NCBI RefSeq assembly: GCF_000016645.1
Contig: NC_009441.1
Span: forward strand, 5,022,001 to 5,086,000
From: Flavobacterium johnsoniae UW101
Lineage (GTDB): Bacteria; Bacteroidota; Bacteroidia; Flavobacteriales; Flavobacteriaceae
Length of the DNA stretch: 64,000 nucleotides
Reading direction: 5' to 3'
Every line of letters starts with the position of its first letter. Position 1 is the first letter of the stretch. Of this stretch, positions 34,357-42,422 are shown in pieces. Below the pieces are notes generated by a model. That model was not told where the DNA came from. It saw only the letters and a list, made by a program, of their open reading frames with translations, and searched no databases. The position numbers and the translations under genes were made by a program.

Positions 34357-35470
34357 AATGAATTTCATCGTGAATTTTTCCGGTTTTGAATTTCAGGGAA
34401 GTTCCGGTTTTTCCTGTGGCAAAGGCTTTTATTTCTGAAACAATTGATAAAGCAATTTCTTCAGAAGTTTCGGCTCCAATATCTAATCCAATTGGGCTGT
34501 AAATGCGTTTTAATTGTTCTTCGCTGATTTTTATTCCTTCATTTTGAAGATCATTGAGCATTCGCTGCAGTTTGGTTTTGGGGCCGAGGATTCCAATGTA
34601 CTGACAGCTGGTTTCAAAAAGCATTTTCAAAACCGCTAAATCGTATTTGTAATTGTGTGTCATTAAAACAAAATAGGTTTGATCGTCGATTAGAATATCT
34701 TCTAAAAACTGTTCTGGTTTTACGGCATTTACTTTATCTGCTTTTGGAAAACGTTTTGATACAGCGTGAGTAGCGCGGCCGTCGCCAATAATAACTTTCC
34801 AGCCCAAAATTGAAGCCATTTTTACTAAAGGCTGCACATCGTTTCCTGCTCCGGCAATAACGAGCGAAATAACAGGTTTTATGTATTCTATCAGGGCTTC
34901 GGTACTGTTTTCTCCCGGAAGTTTTTTTACTGCAGAAGTTTTGGTCTGCATTACTTCATTTACATCAGAAATTAGATCTGGAATATCATTGTTACAGCTT
35001 AATACGGGACTTTCTTTTCTAAAAAATAATGCCGTTCCTATTTGATGGGCATTTCTTTTTAGAGAAAAAACAGTAACTATTACGGCTTCTTTTCTTTCTA
35101 ATTCCAGTTGTTGTAAAAGCTGAATGGGATTATTAGGGATTTCATCATTTATATATTCAAACAAAATATGTACAATTCCGTTGCATCCAAGCTGCAATCC
35201 TAATTCAATATCATCTTCATTATTGGTATTATAAGTAATGAGTTTATTTTGTTTTTGATTAATGGAAAGCAGTGCTTTTCGCAGTGCATCTCCTTCCAGA
35301 CAGCCTCCGCTTATTGCTCCTGTAAGCTGGCCGTCTTCGGTAACAAGCATGCGCGCACCGGGCTGTCGGTACGAAGATCCTTCAACTTTAACGACTGTAG
35401 CCAAAGCTGTTTTTTTTCCTTCCGATTTTGCTTGTGAATAGGCTTTGAGAATTTCGCTGATTTCTTTCAT
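34346..35470 (-). CDS. XdhC/CoxI-family molybdenum cofactor maturation factor (PaoD-like)
   Basis: This 374-residue cytoplasmic protein has an N-terminal XdhC/CoxI domain (ALATVVKVEGSSYRQPGARMLV, GAISGGCLEGD with conserved cysteine) and a C-terminal Rossmann domain (ISLVIAGAGNDVQPLVKMA, IGILGPKTKLQRML). The family binds the molybdenum cofactor, protects it during sulfuration and delivers it to xanthine dehydrogenase-type enzymes; PaoD does this for PaoABC. The start at 35470 (MKEISEIL) is preferred over 35488. It is encoded with the MocA-like gene 2.1 kb from paoA, on the far side of the NifS-like gene. Confidence 0.9.
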   Translation of the reverse strand: MKEISEILKAYSQAKSEGKKTALATVVKVEGSSYRQPGARMLVTEDGQLTGAISGGCLEGDALRKALLSINQKQNKLITYNTNNEDDIELGLQLGCNGIVHILFEYINDEIPNNPIQLLQQLELERKEAVIVTVFSLKRNAHQIGTALFFRKESPVLSCNNDIPDLISDVNEVMQTKTSAVKKLPGENSTEALIEYIKPVISLVIAGAGNDVQPLVKMASILGWKVIIGDGRATHAVSKRFPKADKVNAVKPEQFLEDILIDDQTYFVLMTHNYKYDLAVLKMLFETSCQYIGILGPKTKLQRMLNDLQNEGIKISEEQLKRIYSPIGLDIGAETSEEIALSIVSEIKAFATGKTGTSLKFKTGKIHDEIHYGE

Positions 35471-35524
35471 AAAAATAATGTTCATCAAAAAGAAATTAGA
35501 ATTGATGACGCTTTCATACTTTAA

Positions 35525-35576
35525 AAATAAAAAAATATTATAAACTTAACGAGTGTGTTTAAGTTTATAATATTTT
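35525..35576 (-). terminator. AT-rich terminator of the NlpE-like gene
   Basis: Perfect 18-base arms (35532-35549 and 35559-35576) around a 9-base loop; on the minus strand the hairpin is followed by a T-rich tract. It lies 22 bases after the NlpE-like stop. Confidence 0.85.
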
Positions 35577-35597
35577 GAATTTAAAAATCGGGCTTTG

Positions 35598-36083
35598 TTA
35601 TTTCTTAAGTTCTAAGGAATAATTGAGTTTCGATTTTATTATTTTTTTGCTTCGGTCGAGCATATAAATCTTTTTGGTATCTGAACTAAAATAGCCGTAA
35701 TAAATTTGTTTCTCGGCTGGTTTGTCCCAATTTAGAATAAAAGTTGTGCCGTTTGGATCACTTTCCAGGCCTCTTTCGGTGTTGAAATTTCCTTTCTCTA
35801 CAAACTCTTTTTCGGGTGATTTTCCTTTATAGATGCTGGATAATTCAAACTTTTGGTCTTCCATTGTTCCGTTTCCAAGATCAATTTTTAGAACTGTCTG
35901 AATACCGCTGCAATCTGCACAAGGCAGTAAACCTTCGTATACCAAAACATTTGCAACAGCAGTGTTTTCGGTTTTTACGGCTGTTGTATCTGTTTCGGTT
36001 TTTACAATTTCATCTTCCTTTTTTTTCGAATTACAAGACGTTAACTGAATTGCAACTGCTAATAAAATAACTAAATTTTTCAT
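35598..36083 (-). CDS. NlpE-like outer-membrane lipoprotein
   Basis: The ATG at 36083 gives 161 residues with a lipoprotein signal (MKNLVILLAVAIQLTSC, cysteine near 17). A low-complexity charged linker (about 18-45) leads to the NlpE N-terminal domain with the CxxC motif in LPCADCSGIQTVLKIDL and the family's GNFNTERGLESDPNGTTFIL region. NlpE proteins sense surface or copper stress in proteobacteria; Bacteroidota homologues are uncharacterised and some are metal-linked. It stands alone, with its own terminator. Confidence 0.85.
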   Translation of the reverse strand: MKNLVILLAVAIQLTSCNSKKKEDEIVKTETDTTAVKTENTAVANVLVYEGLLPCADCSGIQTVLKIDLGNGTMEDQKFELSSIYKGKSPEKEFVEKGNFNTERGLESDPNGTTFILNWDKPAEKQIYYGYFSSDTKKIYMLDRSKKIIKSKLNYSLELKK

Positions 36084-36272
36084 GTTCTTTAGATTTATTA
36101 TTCTTTCAAATATACCAAATTTTCTTACGTTATTATTCAAAAGCTTCTATTCTCAGGCCTAATACTTAACAAATTAAAAACGATAATTTTTTCTTACAAT
36201 ATCATTTATGTCATCAAGTTTTGTATTTTTATCAATAGCAAAATATTTATAGTTAACTTAAAATAAAACTAC

Positions 36273-36605
36273 ATGGGAAAATTTGTAATTACCAAAAGAA
36301 CCAATGGTGAATTTCAATTTAATTTGAAAGCTGGCAACGGCCAGACAATTTTAACAAGTGAAGGCTATACAACTAAAGCGGCCTGCACAAACGGAATTGA
36401 ATCTGTAAAAACAAACTCGCAGGATGATAATCGTTATGACAGAAAAGAAGCGAAAAATGGTAAACCTTATTTTAATTTAAAAGCTAGCAACGGCCAGATT
36501 ATAGGAGCTAGCGAAGTGTATGAAAGCGTTTCTGCCAGAGAAAACGGAATCGAATCTGTTAAGAAAAATGCTCCGGATGCAGCTGTTGATGATCAGACAT
36601 CTTAA
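36273..36605 (+). CDS. YegP-family protein (two DUF1508 repeats)
   Basis: This 110-residue cytoplasmic protein is made of two DUF1508 repeats of about 48 residues: GKFVITKRTNGEFQFNLKAGNGQTIL and KPYFNLKASNGQIIGASEVY, each ending NGIESVKxNA. Proteins of this kind are small, abundant and of unknown function; YegP of Escherichia coli is a two-repeat member. The ATG at 36273 follows an A-rich leader. It is convergent with the XRE regulator and shares a bidirectional terminator with it. Confidence 0.92.
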   Translation: MGKFVITKRTNGEFQFNLKAGNGQTILTSEGYTTKAACTNGIESVKTNSQDDNRYDRKEAKNGKPYFNLKASNGQIIGASEVYESVSARENGIESVKKNAPDAAVDDQTS

Positions 36606-36614
36606 AAATATAAT

Positions 36615-36646
36615 AAAAAAACGAGGCTCTTAAGCCTCGTTTTTTT
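36615..36646. terminator. bidirectional terminator between yegP-like and XRE genes
   Basis: ACGAGGCT (36621-36628) pairs with AGCCTCGT (36633-36640), flanked by six A and six T residues, so it can stop transcription from both sides. Confidence 0.92.
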
Positions 36647-36647
36647 G

Positions 36648-37037
36648 TTATAATTGACCGAATTTCTTTTTATATCGGTTTAATTCTTCCTCGGTTTTGT
36701 TTAAAAGCTTTTCCAGAAGTTTTATTTTATCTTCATAGAGTTCCTTTAAGGCTTCTCCATTATTAGAATTAATTAATATATTTCCGTTGTTGCTGTTTCC
36801 TTTTACGGTATTAAAATTGTTGAAATATCTCTGACTGTCGAAACTAATAATATCTTCTACACTAACTTCTAAAATCTTCGCAATTTCAACTAATTTGACG
36901 TAAGATAAAATGGTTTTTCCTTTTTCAATTTTACTATAACCTGCCTGCGTGACACCAAGTTGATCTGCCATATATTCCTGAGTATAATTTTTTAACTCTC
37001 TAATGCTTTTTATTTTACTTTTTATTGAAGTTGCCAT
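36648..37037 (-). CDS. XRE-family transcriptional regulator with coiled-coil tail
   Basis: Start at ATG 37037 gives 129 residues: an XRE helix-turn-helix (SIRELKNYTQEYMADQLGVTQAGYSKIEKGKT, about 12-45), a linker with an asparagine-rich GNSNNGNILINSNNG stretch, and a C-terminal coiled coil (YEDKIKLLEKLLNKTEEELNRYKKKF). The coiled coil probably mediates dimerisation. The frame continues upstream to a TTG at 37139 and would add a hydrophobic segment; this is treated as non-coding leader. No target is evident. Confidence 0.85.
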   Translation of the reverse strand: MATSIKSKIKSIRELKNYTQEYMADQLGVTQAGYSKIEKGKTILSYVKLVEIAKILEVSVEDIISFDSQRYFNNFNTVKGNSNNGNILINSNNGEALKELYEDKIKLLEKLLNKTEEELNRYKKKFGQL

Positions 37038-37234
37038 AAGTTTGATTTGGGTAAGGGCGTATATAGCTGAAACAGCCGCTACTAAACTTAGGGGTATTGC
37101 AGCTATAACTTTTATTTTGGAATCTAAATACTGCTTCAATTGTAGGTGAGAAATGAAGCCTGATTGTTTATTTTTTTCTAATTATAGTTATATAACCATA
37201 GACCAGAGCAATAACAATAAACGCTAAATCGTAA

Positions 37235-37678
37235 TTAGAAACATTGTTCAATAATCGATTCATTGTAATGTCTGTTTTTTTGTTTCTCTAAAATTCGGTT
37301 AAACTCAAAATTTAGGTAGTTGTCGATCTGCTTGCCAATCGCCGGGCGATCCTGAGCATTTATTTTTATTTTGGTTTCTTTTCGGTAGATATCTTTTACA
37401 ATAACGAAATAATCGAACTCTGTATTGTTGTTAAATCGCATAATACTTAAAAAAGTGTAACACAATAAAGCGGGTATTACATAATAGAGTTCCATTAAAT
37501 TGGTAAAAATCATGCAGTAATAGGCTAAAATGGTGACTGCAATAAAAGCTGCATTTACAAAGAGGTAGGTTCTCTTTTTTTTGAGCAGTCCAAGTTCTAC
37601 AATTTCGTTAAAACTGTACTGCCATTTTTTTGATCCGTAGCAAAACTGCACTTGATCATGGGTAAGGGAAATGAACAT
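37235..37678 (-). CDS. small two-span membrane protein of unknown function
   Basis: This 147-residue protein is not recognised. It has an N-terminal soluble part with a PH-like look (MFISLTHDQVQFCYGSKKWQYSFNEIVELGLLKKK), two membrane spans (about 38-60 and 64-80) and a charged C-terminal half. The first strands resemble bacterial PH-domain membrane proteins, where a soluble part flanks a helical hairpin. It lies upstream of the XRE gene on the same strand with a 197-base gap and may be an independent gene. Possible roles include membrane-stress sensing, but nothing in the sequence decides it. Confidence 0.7.
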   Translation of the reverse strand: MFISLTHDQVQFCYGSKKWQYSFNEIVELGLLKKKRTYLFVNAAFIAVTILAYYCMIFTNLMELYYVIPALLCYTFLSIMRFNNNTEFDYFVIVKDIYRKETKIKINAQDRPAIGKQIDNYLNFEFNRILEKQKNRHYNESIIEQCF

Positions 37679-37989
37679 AATAATACTAAATAATTAAAAA
37701 CACAAAATTCTAAGAAAAGTTTTGGGAGACTCTTATCAGAATTTGTCTTAGGCTTAAAAAAAATGTTTTTGGAGATGCTTAAATTTATGAACACATCATT
37801 TCACAATATTACGCATAATCACCTTTTTTTTCTTACAAACCAGCTTATAGAATATAACCATAGGTTGTAATTAATTCTATTTGTATTTTTTTACTTATAT
37901 TTTACTTCTCTCATTTGAGATTTTCCCTATATATTGAAAATAAAAAAGAGGACTTAGCAGTCCTCTTTTTCTATAAAATTTATTTTTCT
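37679..37989. other. spacer between the small membrane protein gene and lutC
   Basis: AT-rich, with no recognisable gene. It contains the hairpin terminator of the lut genes at 37943-37970; no consensus promoter for the membrane protein gene was found. Confidence 0.6.
37943..37970 (-). terminator. terminator of the lut genes
   Basis: AAAAAGAGGACT pairs with AGTCCTCTTTTT around a four-base loop; both sides end in A/T runs, so it also works on the plus strand. It lies 20 bases after the lutC stop. Confidence 0.9.
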
Positions 37990-38577
37990 CTAATCTAATA
38001 AAAAAACAATTAGTCCTCTAGCTCCATGCGCACCTAAAACTAACGATTGTTCGATATCTGCCGTTTTTGATGGTCCTGCAATAAAAGTCCCGAAACCATA
38101 TTCCTGATTCCCTATTCTTTCATAAGCTTGCTGCATGGTTCTAACAATATCATTTTTGTGAACAATTATTGCTAAATACTGTGCAATAAAAGGCGAAACA
38201 CGCTGTCCTAAAATATCATCTGTTACCCAGAGTCCGCTGTTTTCTGCAACTCCAAAATGTGCTTTTATAACTGTAAGCTCAACATCCTGAAGCGAATGCG
38301 GATCGACATTGTTCCAGTCTAAAGAAGCAATTTCTGAAAGTTCCGGGAGTGTTGTAATTAATCTTTTTTGAAGATTATAATTTGCTTTTATATAATCGAT
38401 GATTTCCTGATAGTTTGATACTTCAACCGGATCTCCGCCAATTCCTTTTAAAACCGTTTTATAAGTTTCGAGTGTATCAAAATTCTCGGAACCTAAAAGA
38501 TTTAAATCCGGCAGTTCCGTAACCAAATCAGGCTGATTCGCTTTTATTCTGTTTAAAATTTCGGCTTTACTGCTCAT
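37990..38577 (-). CDS. lutC: lactate utilisation protein C (LUD domain)
   Basis: This 195-residue LUD-domain protein has the signatures NSGLWVTDDILGQRVSPFIAQYLAIIVHKNDIV and the C-terminal GTFIAGPSKTADIEQSLVLGAHGARGLIVFLL. With LutA and LutB it oxidises L-lactate to pyruvate on the cytoplasmic side. Its start overlaps the end of lutB by 11 bases, indicating translational coupling. In this window the lactate is expected to come from rhamnose-derived lactaldehyde. Confidence 0.92.
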   Translation of the reverse strand: MSSKAEILNRIKANQPDLVTELPDLNLLGSENFDTLETYKTVLKGIGGDPVEVSNYQEIIDYIKANYNLQKRLITTLPELSEIASLDWNNVDPHSLQDVELTVIKAHFGVAENSGLWVTDDILGQRVSPFIAQYLAIIVHKNDIVRTMQQAYERIGNQEYGFGTFIAGPSKTADIEQSLVLGAHGARGLIVFLLD

Positions 38578-39970
38578 TGTCTTTTGTTTTAGATTCTCTC
38601 GAATTTTTCTTGTACCATTCTCTAAAAGATTCCTGCGGTACGTCTGGCATTTCGCGCTGGTCGTACCATTTGTTCATTTTATTATTTACCATTGCCGGAA
38701 CATTTTTCATTACAAATCTTCCTGATTTTCCTGCAATATTAAAAATCGTTGGATTGGCCAAAACTGTTGCCATCGTTTTCATGGCTATGGTTTTTGCTTT
38801 TGGCGTATAGCCGTCTTTTACCAAAACCTGACGCCATTTGTACAATTGATCGTGAATATCAATTTTTACCGGACAAACATTGGTACAGGAACCGCAAAGC
38901 GTACTGGCAAAAGGCAGATCGGCATTTTTGCTCATATCTAAGTTGGGTGCCAGAATAGAACCAATTGGTCCCGCAACCGCATTATGATAACTATGCCCGC
39001 CGCTTCGTCTGTAAACAGGGCATGTATTCATGCAGGCGCCACAGCGAATACATTTTAGTGAATTTCTAAAATCTTCGCGTCCTAACTGTTTGCTTCTGCC
39101 GTTGTCGACAATTACAATATGAAGTTCTTTTCCGTCTCTTGGTTTCTTAAAATGACTAGAAAAAGTAGTTATAGGCTGTCCTGTAGCACTTCTTGCTAAT
39201 AATCTAAGGAAAACGCCTAGATGTTTTCGCTGCGGAATGAGTTTTTCAAATCCCATACAGGCGATATGAACATCGGCTAAATGTGCGCCCATATCGGCAT
39301 TTCCTTCGTTGGTGCAGACCACAAATTCTCCGGTTTCTGCCACTGCAAAATTTACTCCGGTTAAAGCTGCTTTTCTGGTCAGGAAAGTATTTCTTAAACT
39401 ATGACGGGCAGATTCTGTTAAGTACTGCGGGTTAAAATTGCCTTTTTCGGTTCCAAGATGTTCGTGAAAAGTTTCACTTACATCTTCTTTTTTAAGGTGA
39501 ATGGCAGGCAGTACAATATGACTTGGCGGTTCTTTACGAAGCTGTACAATGTATTCGCCTAAATCTGAGTCGATAACTTCTATGCCTTTTTCGGCTAAAT
39601 AATCGTTTAAATGGCATTCTTCTGTAAGCATCGATTTTGATTTCACCATTTGCTTTACATCATGTTTTGCCATGATCGAATGCACTATTTCGTTGTGTTC
39701 TTTTGCATCGGCCGCCCAATGTACGATGATTCCGTTTCTTTGGGCATTAGCCTCAAATTCTACTAAATAATCGTGAATATTTGAAAGTACATTGGCTTTT
39801 ATTCTTGAAGCCGTTTCACGAAGAAGCTCCCAGTCATCAATATTATGAGCTGCTTTATCGCGTTTCGCACGAACAAACCAAAGTGTTTCGTCATGCCAGT
39901 TGACACGTTCCACATCTTTGTTGAATTTTGTTGCGGCTTCGCTGTGCGGTGTTATTTTTTCTGATGACAT
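38567..39970 (-). CDS. lutB: lactate utilisation iron-sulfur protein B
   Basis: This 467-residue protein has an N-terminal LUD domain (about 60-290) and two 4Fe-4S motifs, CIRCGACMNTCPVY (near residue 310) and CGSCTNVCPV (near 360), followed by a C-terminal tail typical of LutB. It carries electrons from lactate in the LutABC complex. The start at 39970 leaves 165 bases to lutA, a gap filled by a nested CGCAAAG palindrome. Confidence 0.95.
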   Translation of the reverse strand: MSSEKITPHSEAATKFNKDVERVNWHDETLWFVRAKRDKAAHNIDDWELLRETASRIKANVLSNIHDYLVEFEANAQRNGIIVHWAADAKEHNEIVHSIMAKHDVKQMVKSKSMLTEECHLNDYLAEKGIEVIDSDLGEYIVQLRKEPPSHIVLPAIHLKKEDVSETFHEHLGTEKGNFNPQYLTESARHSLRNTFLTRKAALTGVNFAVAETGEFVVCTNEGNADMGAHLADVHIACMGFEKLIPQRKHLGVFLRLLARSATGQPITTFSSHFKKPRDGKELHIVIVDNGRSKQLGREDFRNSLKCIRCGACMNTCPVYRRSGGHSYHNAVAGPIGSILAPNLDMSKNADLPFASTLCGSCTNVCPVKIDIHDQLYKWRQVLVKDGYTPKAKTIAMKTMATVLANPTIFNIAGKSGRFVMKNVPAMVNNKMNKWYDQREMPDVPQESFREWYKKNSRESKTKDNEQ

Positions 39971-40014
39971 TTTTAATTATTTAAAAGTCAATTTTGAAAT
40001 GTTTATAATGGTTT

Positions 40015-40115
40015 ATTTAACCGCAAAGTGCGCAAAGAAAAAAACGCAAGGTACGCAAGAATCAAAATTAACTTTGCGAACCTTGCGTAAAACTTTGTGA
40101 ACTTTGCGGTTAAAT
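40015..40115. repeat. nested CGCAAAG palindrome between lutA and lutB
   Basis: Outer 23-base arms (40015-40037 and 40093-40115) match at 21 positions, and an inner pair (ACGCAAGGTACGCAAG / CTTTGCGAACCTTGCGT, from 40044) nests inside. It lies within one apparent transcription unit, so it is not a simple end terminator. Confidence 0.85.
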
Positions 40116-40135
40116 TTTATACTTAACATCTATTT

Positions 40136-40876
40136 TTAGTTTTCGAGTGAATTTAATATTTCAGCAATATGGATGGTTTTAATTCTGCTTTTTTGCCTTT
40201 TTAAAATTCCATCTAAATGCATTAAGCAGGACATGTCGCCTCCTGTAATATAATCTACATCGTGACTTTCGTGATCTTTAATTCGGTCTTGTCCCATTTT
40301 TACAGAAACGGCTTCTTCGGTAACACAAAATGTTCCTCCAAAACCGCAGCATTCGTCTTTTCTCATTAAAGCAACCAAATCAAGATCTTTAATACTATGG
40401 AGCAATTGCTCTGGTTTTGAGAAAAACGGTGCGTTTAGTTCTGACATCTGCGAAAGTTTTAAACCGCGTTGTCCGTGACAGCTTACGTGCATTCCTACTT
40501 TATAAGGAAATCTTCCGTCAATGTGATCAATTTTTAAAACATCAGTTATAAATTCTGTCAGTTCATAAACTGTGTTTCGAATTGCTGTTGCTTTTTCTTC
40601 CTGTTTTTCGTCATGTAAATGGTCTTTTACATGCAGAACACAGCTTCCGGAAGGACATACGATGTAATCGAATCCGGTAAAATTAGCTATAAAATTGGTA
40701 TCACAGCCTTTTGTTAAGTGCGCATAACCACTGTTTGCCATTGGCTGGCCGCAACAGGTCTGTCCCATCGGAAAATAAACTTCACAGCCTAATTTCTGCA
40801 AAAGCTCGTATGTCGCAATACCCACTTTTGGGTAAAACTGATCGACATAACACGGTATAAATAGCCCGATTTTCAT
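40136..40876 (-). CDS. lutA: lactate utilisation protein A (CCG-domain)
   Basis: This 246-residue protein has two cysteine-rich CCG domains: GQTCCGQPMANSGY near residues 38-51 and DECCGFGGTFCV near 175-186, each expected to bind an Fe-S or heterodisulfide-reductase-like centre. It acts with LutB and LutC in L-lactate oxidation. It is the first of the lut genes, 98 bases behind rhaB on the same strand, which ties lactate oxidation to rhamnose catabolism. Confidence 0.94.
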   Translation of the reverse strand: MKIGLFIPCYVDQFYPKVGIATYELLQKLGCEVYFPMGQTCCGQPMANSGYAHLTKGCDTNFIANFTGFDYIVCPSGSCVLHVKDHLHDEKQEEKATAIRNTVYELTEFITDVLKIDHIDGRFPYKVGMHVSCHGQRGLKLSQMSELNAPFFSKPEQLLHSIKDLDLVALMRKDECCGFGGTFCVTEEAVSVKMGQDRIKDHESHDVDYITGGDMSCLMHLDGILKRQKSRIKTIHIAEILNSLEN

Positions 40877-40888
40877 TTTTTATTTTTT

Positions 40889-40970
40889 TTATTTTTTGTC
40901 CGCAGGTTTGACAGATTAAACCGACACTTGCAGATTTTCTAAAATTAAATCTGCTGTAATCTGCGGCATA
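40889..40970. repeat. CCGCAG/CTGCGG inverted repeat between rhaB and lutA
   Basis: CCGCAGGTTTG near the lutA side and AATCTGCTGTAATCTGCGG near the rhaB side form an imperfect inverted repeat of the CAGATTT family. Confidence 0.55.
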
Positions 40971-40974
40971 CATT

Positions 40975-42336
40975 TTAATGTTTGTAAAATTTCAAATCAA
41001 TTAAGTCATTCTGGATTGGTTTAGGATTCCAGTTTTGGTGAATGGCCAATGCAGCTCCCAAAGCACTTGCCTGTGCCATTGATGCGGCGTAAACTTCTAC
41101 ATCCGGGAATGCTTCTGCCAGTAAATTCATGAAAATAGAATTTTTGCTGAAACCTCCGTCTACAAAAATTTTCTTTACCGGACTGTTATGAATGACTAAA
41201 TTAGTTGAAAATACTTGTTGTTCTACCAAATCCAGCATTAATTGATGGTAGGCAGTTTCGTAGCTTTTAAATGTCGAAAGGTCTCTTTTTTGAAAAGGGC
41301 ATTCTTTCAGTATATCAAAATTATACTTTTTAGGGTAAATAATCTGGAAATTTAAAGCTCTTAAATTTGATACGATGTTTTTATCAAAGTAAACTTCTTT
41401 GTATGTATCAACTGGAACGTTAAAATGTTCTGCTAAACGTTTGGTTTGTACTTCGTGTTCGTTTCCTGCAAAAAGTCTTGCTGCTTTTACAGGCTTTTCT
41501 GTGTATTGCAAATAGCATAAACAATCATTTTGCAGTTCTTCAAAAGTCAGTGCTTTGTTATTAAACGGATTTAAGGAAATACTCCAGGTTCCTGTAGATA
41601 ATAATACAAACGGTTCTGTAAAGTTTATGGTATACGGAATAATGGCCGATGAACTATCGTGAAGCCCTGCTCCTACTGCCAGACCTTCTTTTGTTTTTAT
41701 AACATCTTTTCCATAATAAAACGGCGGAATTTTATTTGAAATACCTTCGCTTTTGAGCCATTTATGGTATTTCATTTTTTTGAAATTCCAAAGATTGGTA
41801 TGACAGCCTACGCTTGTAATATCGGTATAAGCTTCATTGGTTAAAAGAAAACTCAAAAATTGAGGCAGGTGTAAACAATATTCTACCTTTTCAAATAATT
41901 CTGGTTTTTCTTCTTTTAAACGGTAAATCTGCATTCCTGAATTTAAACTTCCCAAAACCGGAGAAGCTGTTTTTACAGCAAATGCTTCTTTTCCTTTGTA
42001 TTTATTGTAAAAGTCATTTTTTAAATCCTCCGGATAATCTTTTAAATAATTATACAGAGGAGTTAAAACTTTTCCTTCTTTATCAATGTAGACAAAACTT
42101 GCACCATAAGTGCTGAAATTGATGGCTTTTAAAACATAATTGGTTAAAGCTTTTATTTCTTCTAAACGCTCAAAAATCCAGTTTTTAAGCAATTCTATAT
42201 CTTCGCAGGGAAAACCGTCTTCGTCGACTGTTTCGTCGAAATTAACTGATTTTTCCCAGACAATTCTATAGTTTTCGTCAAATAAAAATACTTTTTTGTT
42301 TGTTTTACCAATATCAAAAATTGCAACTACATTCAT
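40975..42336 (-). CDS. rhaB: rhamnulokinase (FGGY family)
   Basis: This 453-residue FGGY sugar kinase has the N-terminal phosphate loop AIFDIGKTNKKVFLF, the AGLHDSSSA motif with catalytic aspartate, LLSTGTWSISL for ATP and KIFVDGGFSKNSIFMNLLAE near the C-terminus. It phosphorylates L-rhamnulose at C1. Its place between rhaI and lutA, and beside the rhamnulose-1-phosphate aldolase, fixes the substrate. It is cytoplasmic. The divergence from other FGGY kinases is in the usual range for Bacteroidota. Confidence 0.93.
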   Translation of the reverse strand: MNVVAIFDIGKTNKKVFLFDENYRIVWEKSVNFDETVDEDGFPCEDIELLKNWIFERLEEIKALTNYVLKAINFSTYGASFVYIDKEGKVLTPLYNYLKDYPEDLKNDFYNKYKGKEAFAVKTASPVLGSLNSGMQIYRLKEEKPELFEKVEYCLHLPQFLSFLLTNEAYTDITSVGCHTNLWNFKKMKYHKWLKSEGISNKIPPFYYGKDVIKTKEGLAVGAGLHDSSSAIIPYTINFTEPFVLLSTGTWSISLNPFNNKALTFEELQNDCLCYLQYTEKPVKAARLFAGNEHEVQTKRLAEHFNVPVDTYKEVYFDKNIVSNLRALNFQIIYPKKYNFDILKECPFQKRDLSTFKSYETAYHQLMLDLVEQQVFSTNLVIHNSPVKKIFVDGGFSKNSIFMNLLAEAFPDVEVYAASMAQASALGAALAIHQNWNPKPIQNDLIDLKFYKH

Positions 42337-42344
42337 TTTTTTAA

Positions 42345-42421
42345 TTGTAAATTGTAAGTTGTGAATTGTGATTTTTGTTCAGTCTTTTTATTAACTCATA
42401 ATTCACAACTCACATTCATAA
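42345..42421. repeat. inverted repeat between rhaI and rhaB
   Basis: AGTTGTGAATTGTGA and CATAATTCACAACTCAC words face each other in the 86-base spacer. The weak symmetry resembles the other spacer palindromes. Confidence 0.55.
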
Positions 42422-42422
42422 C

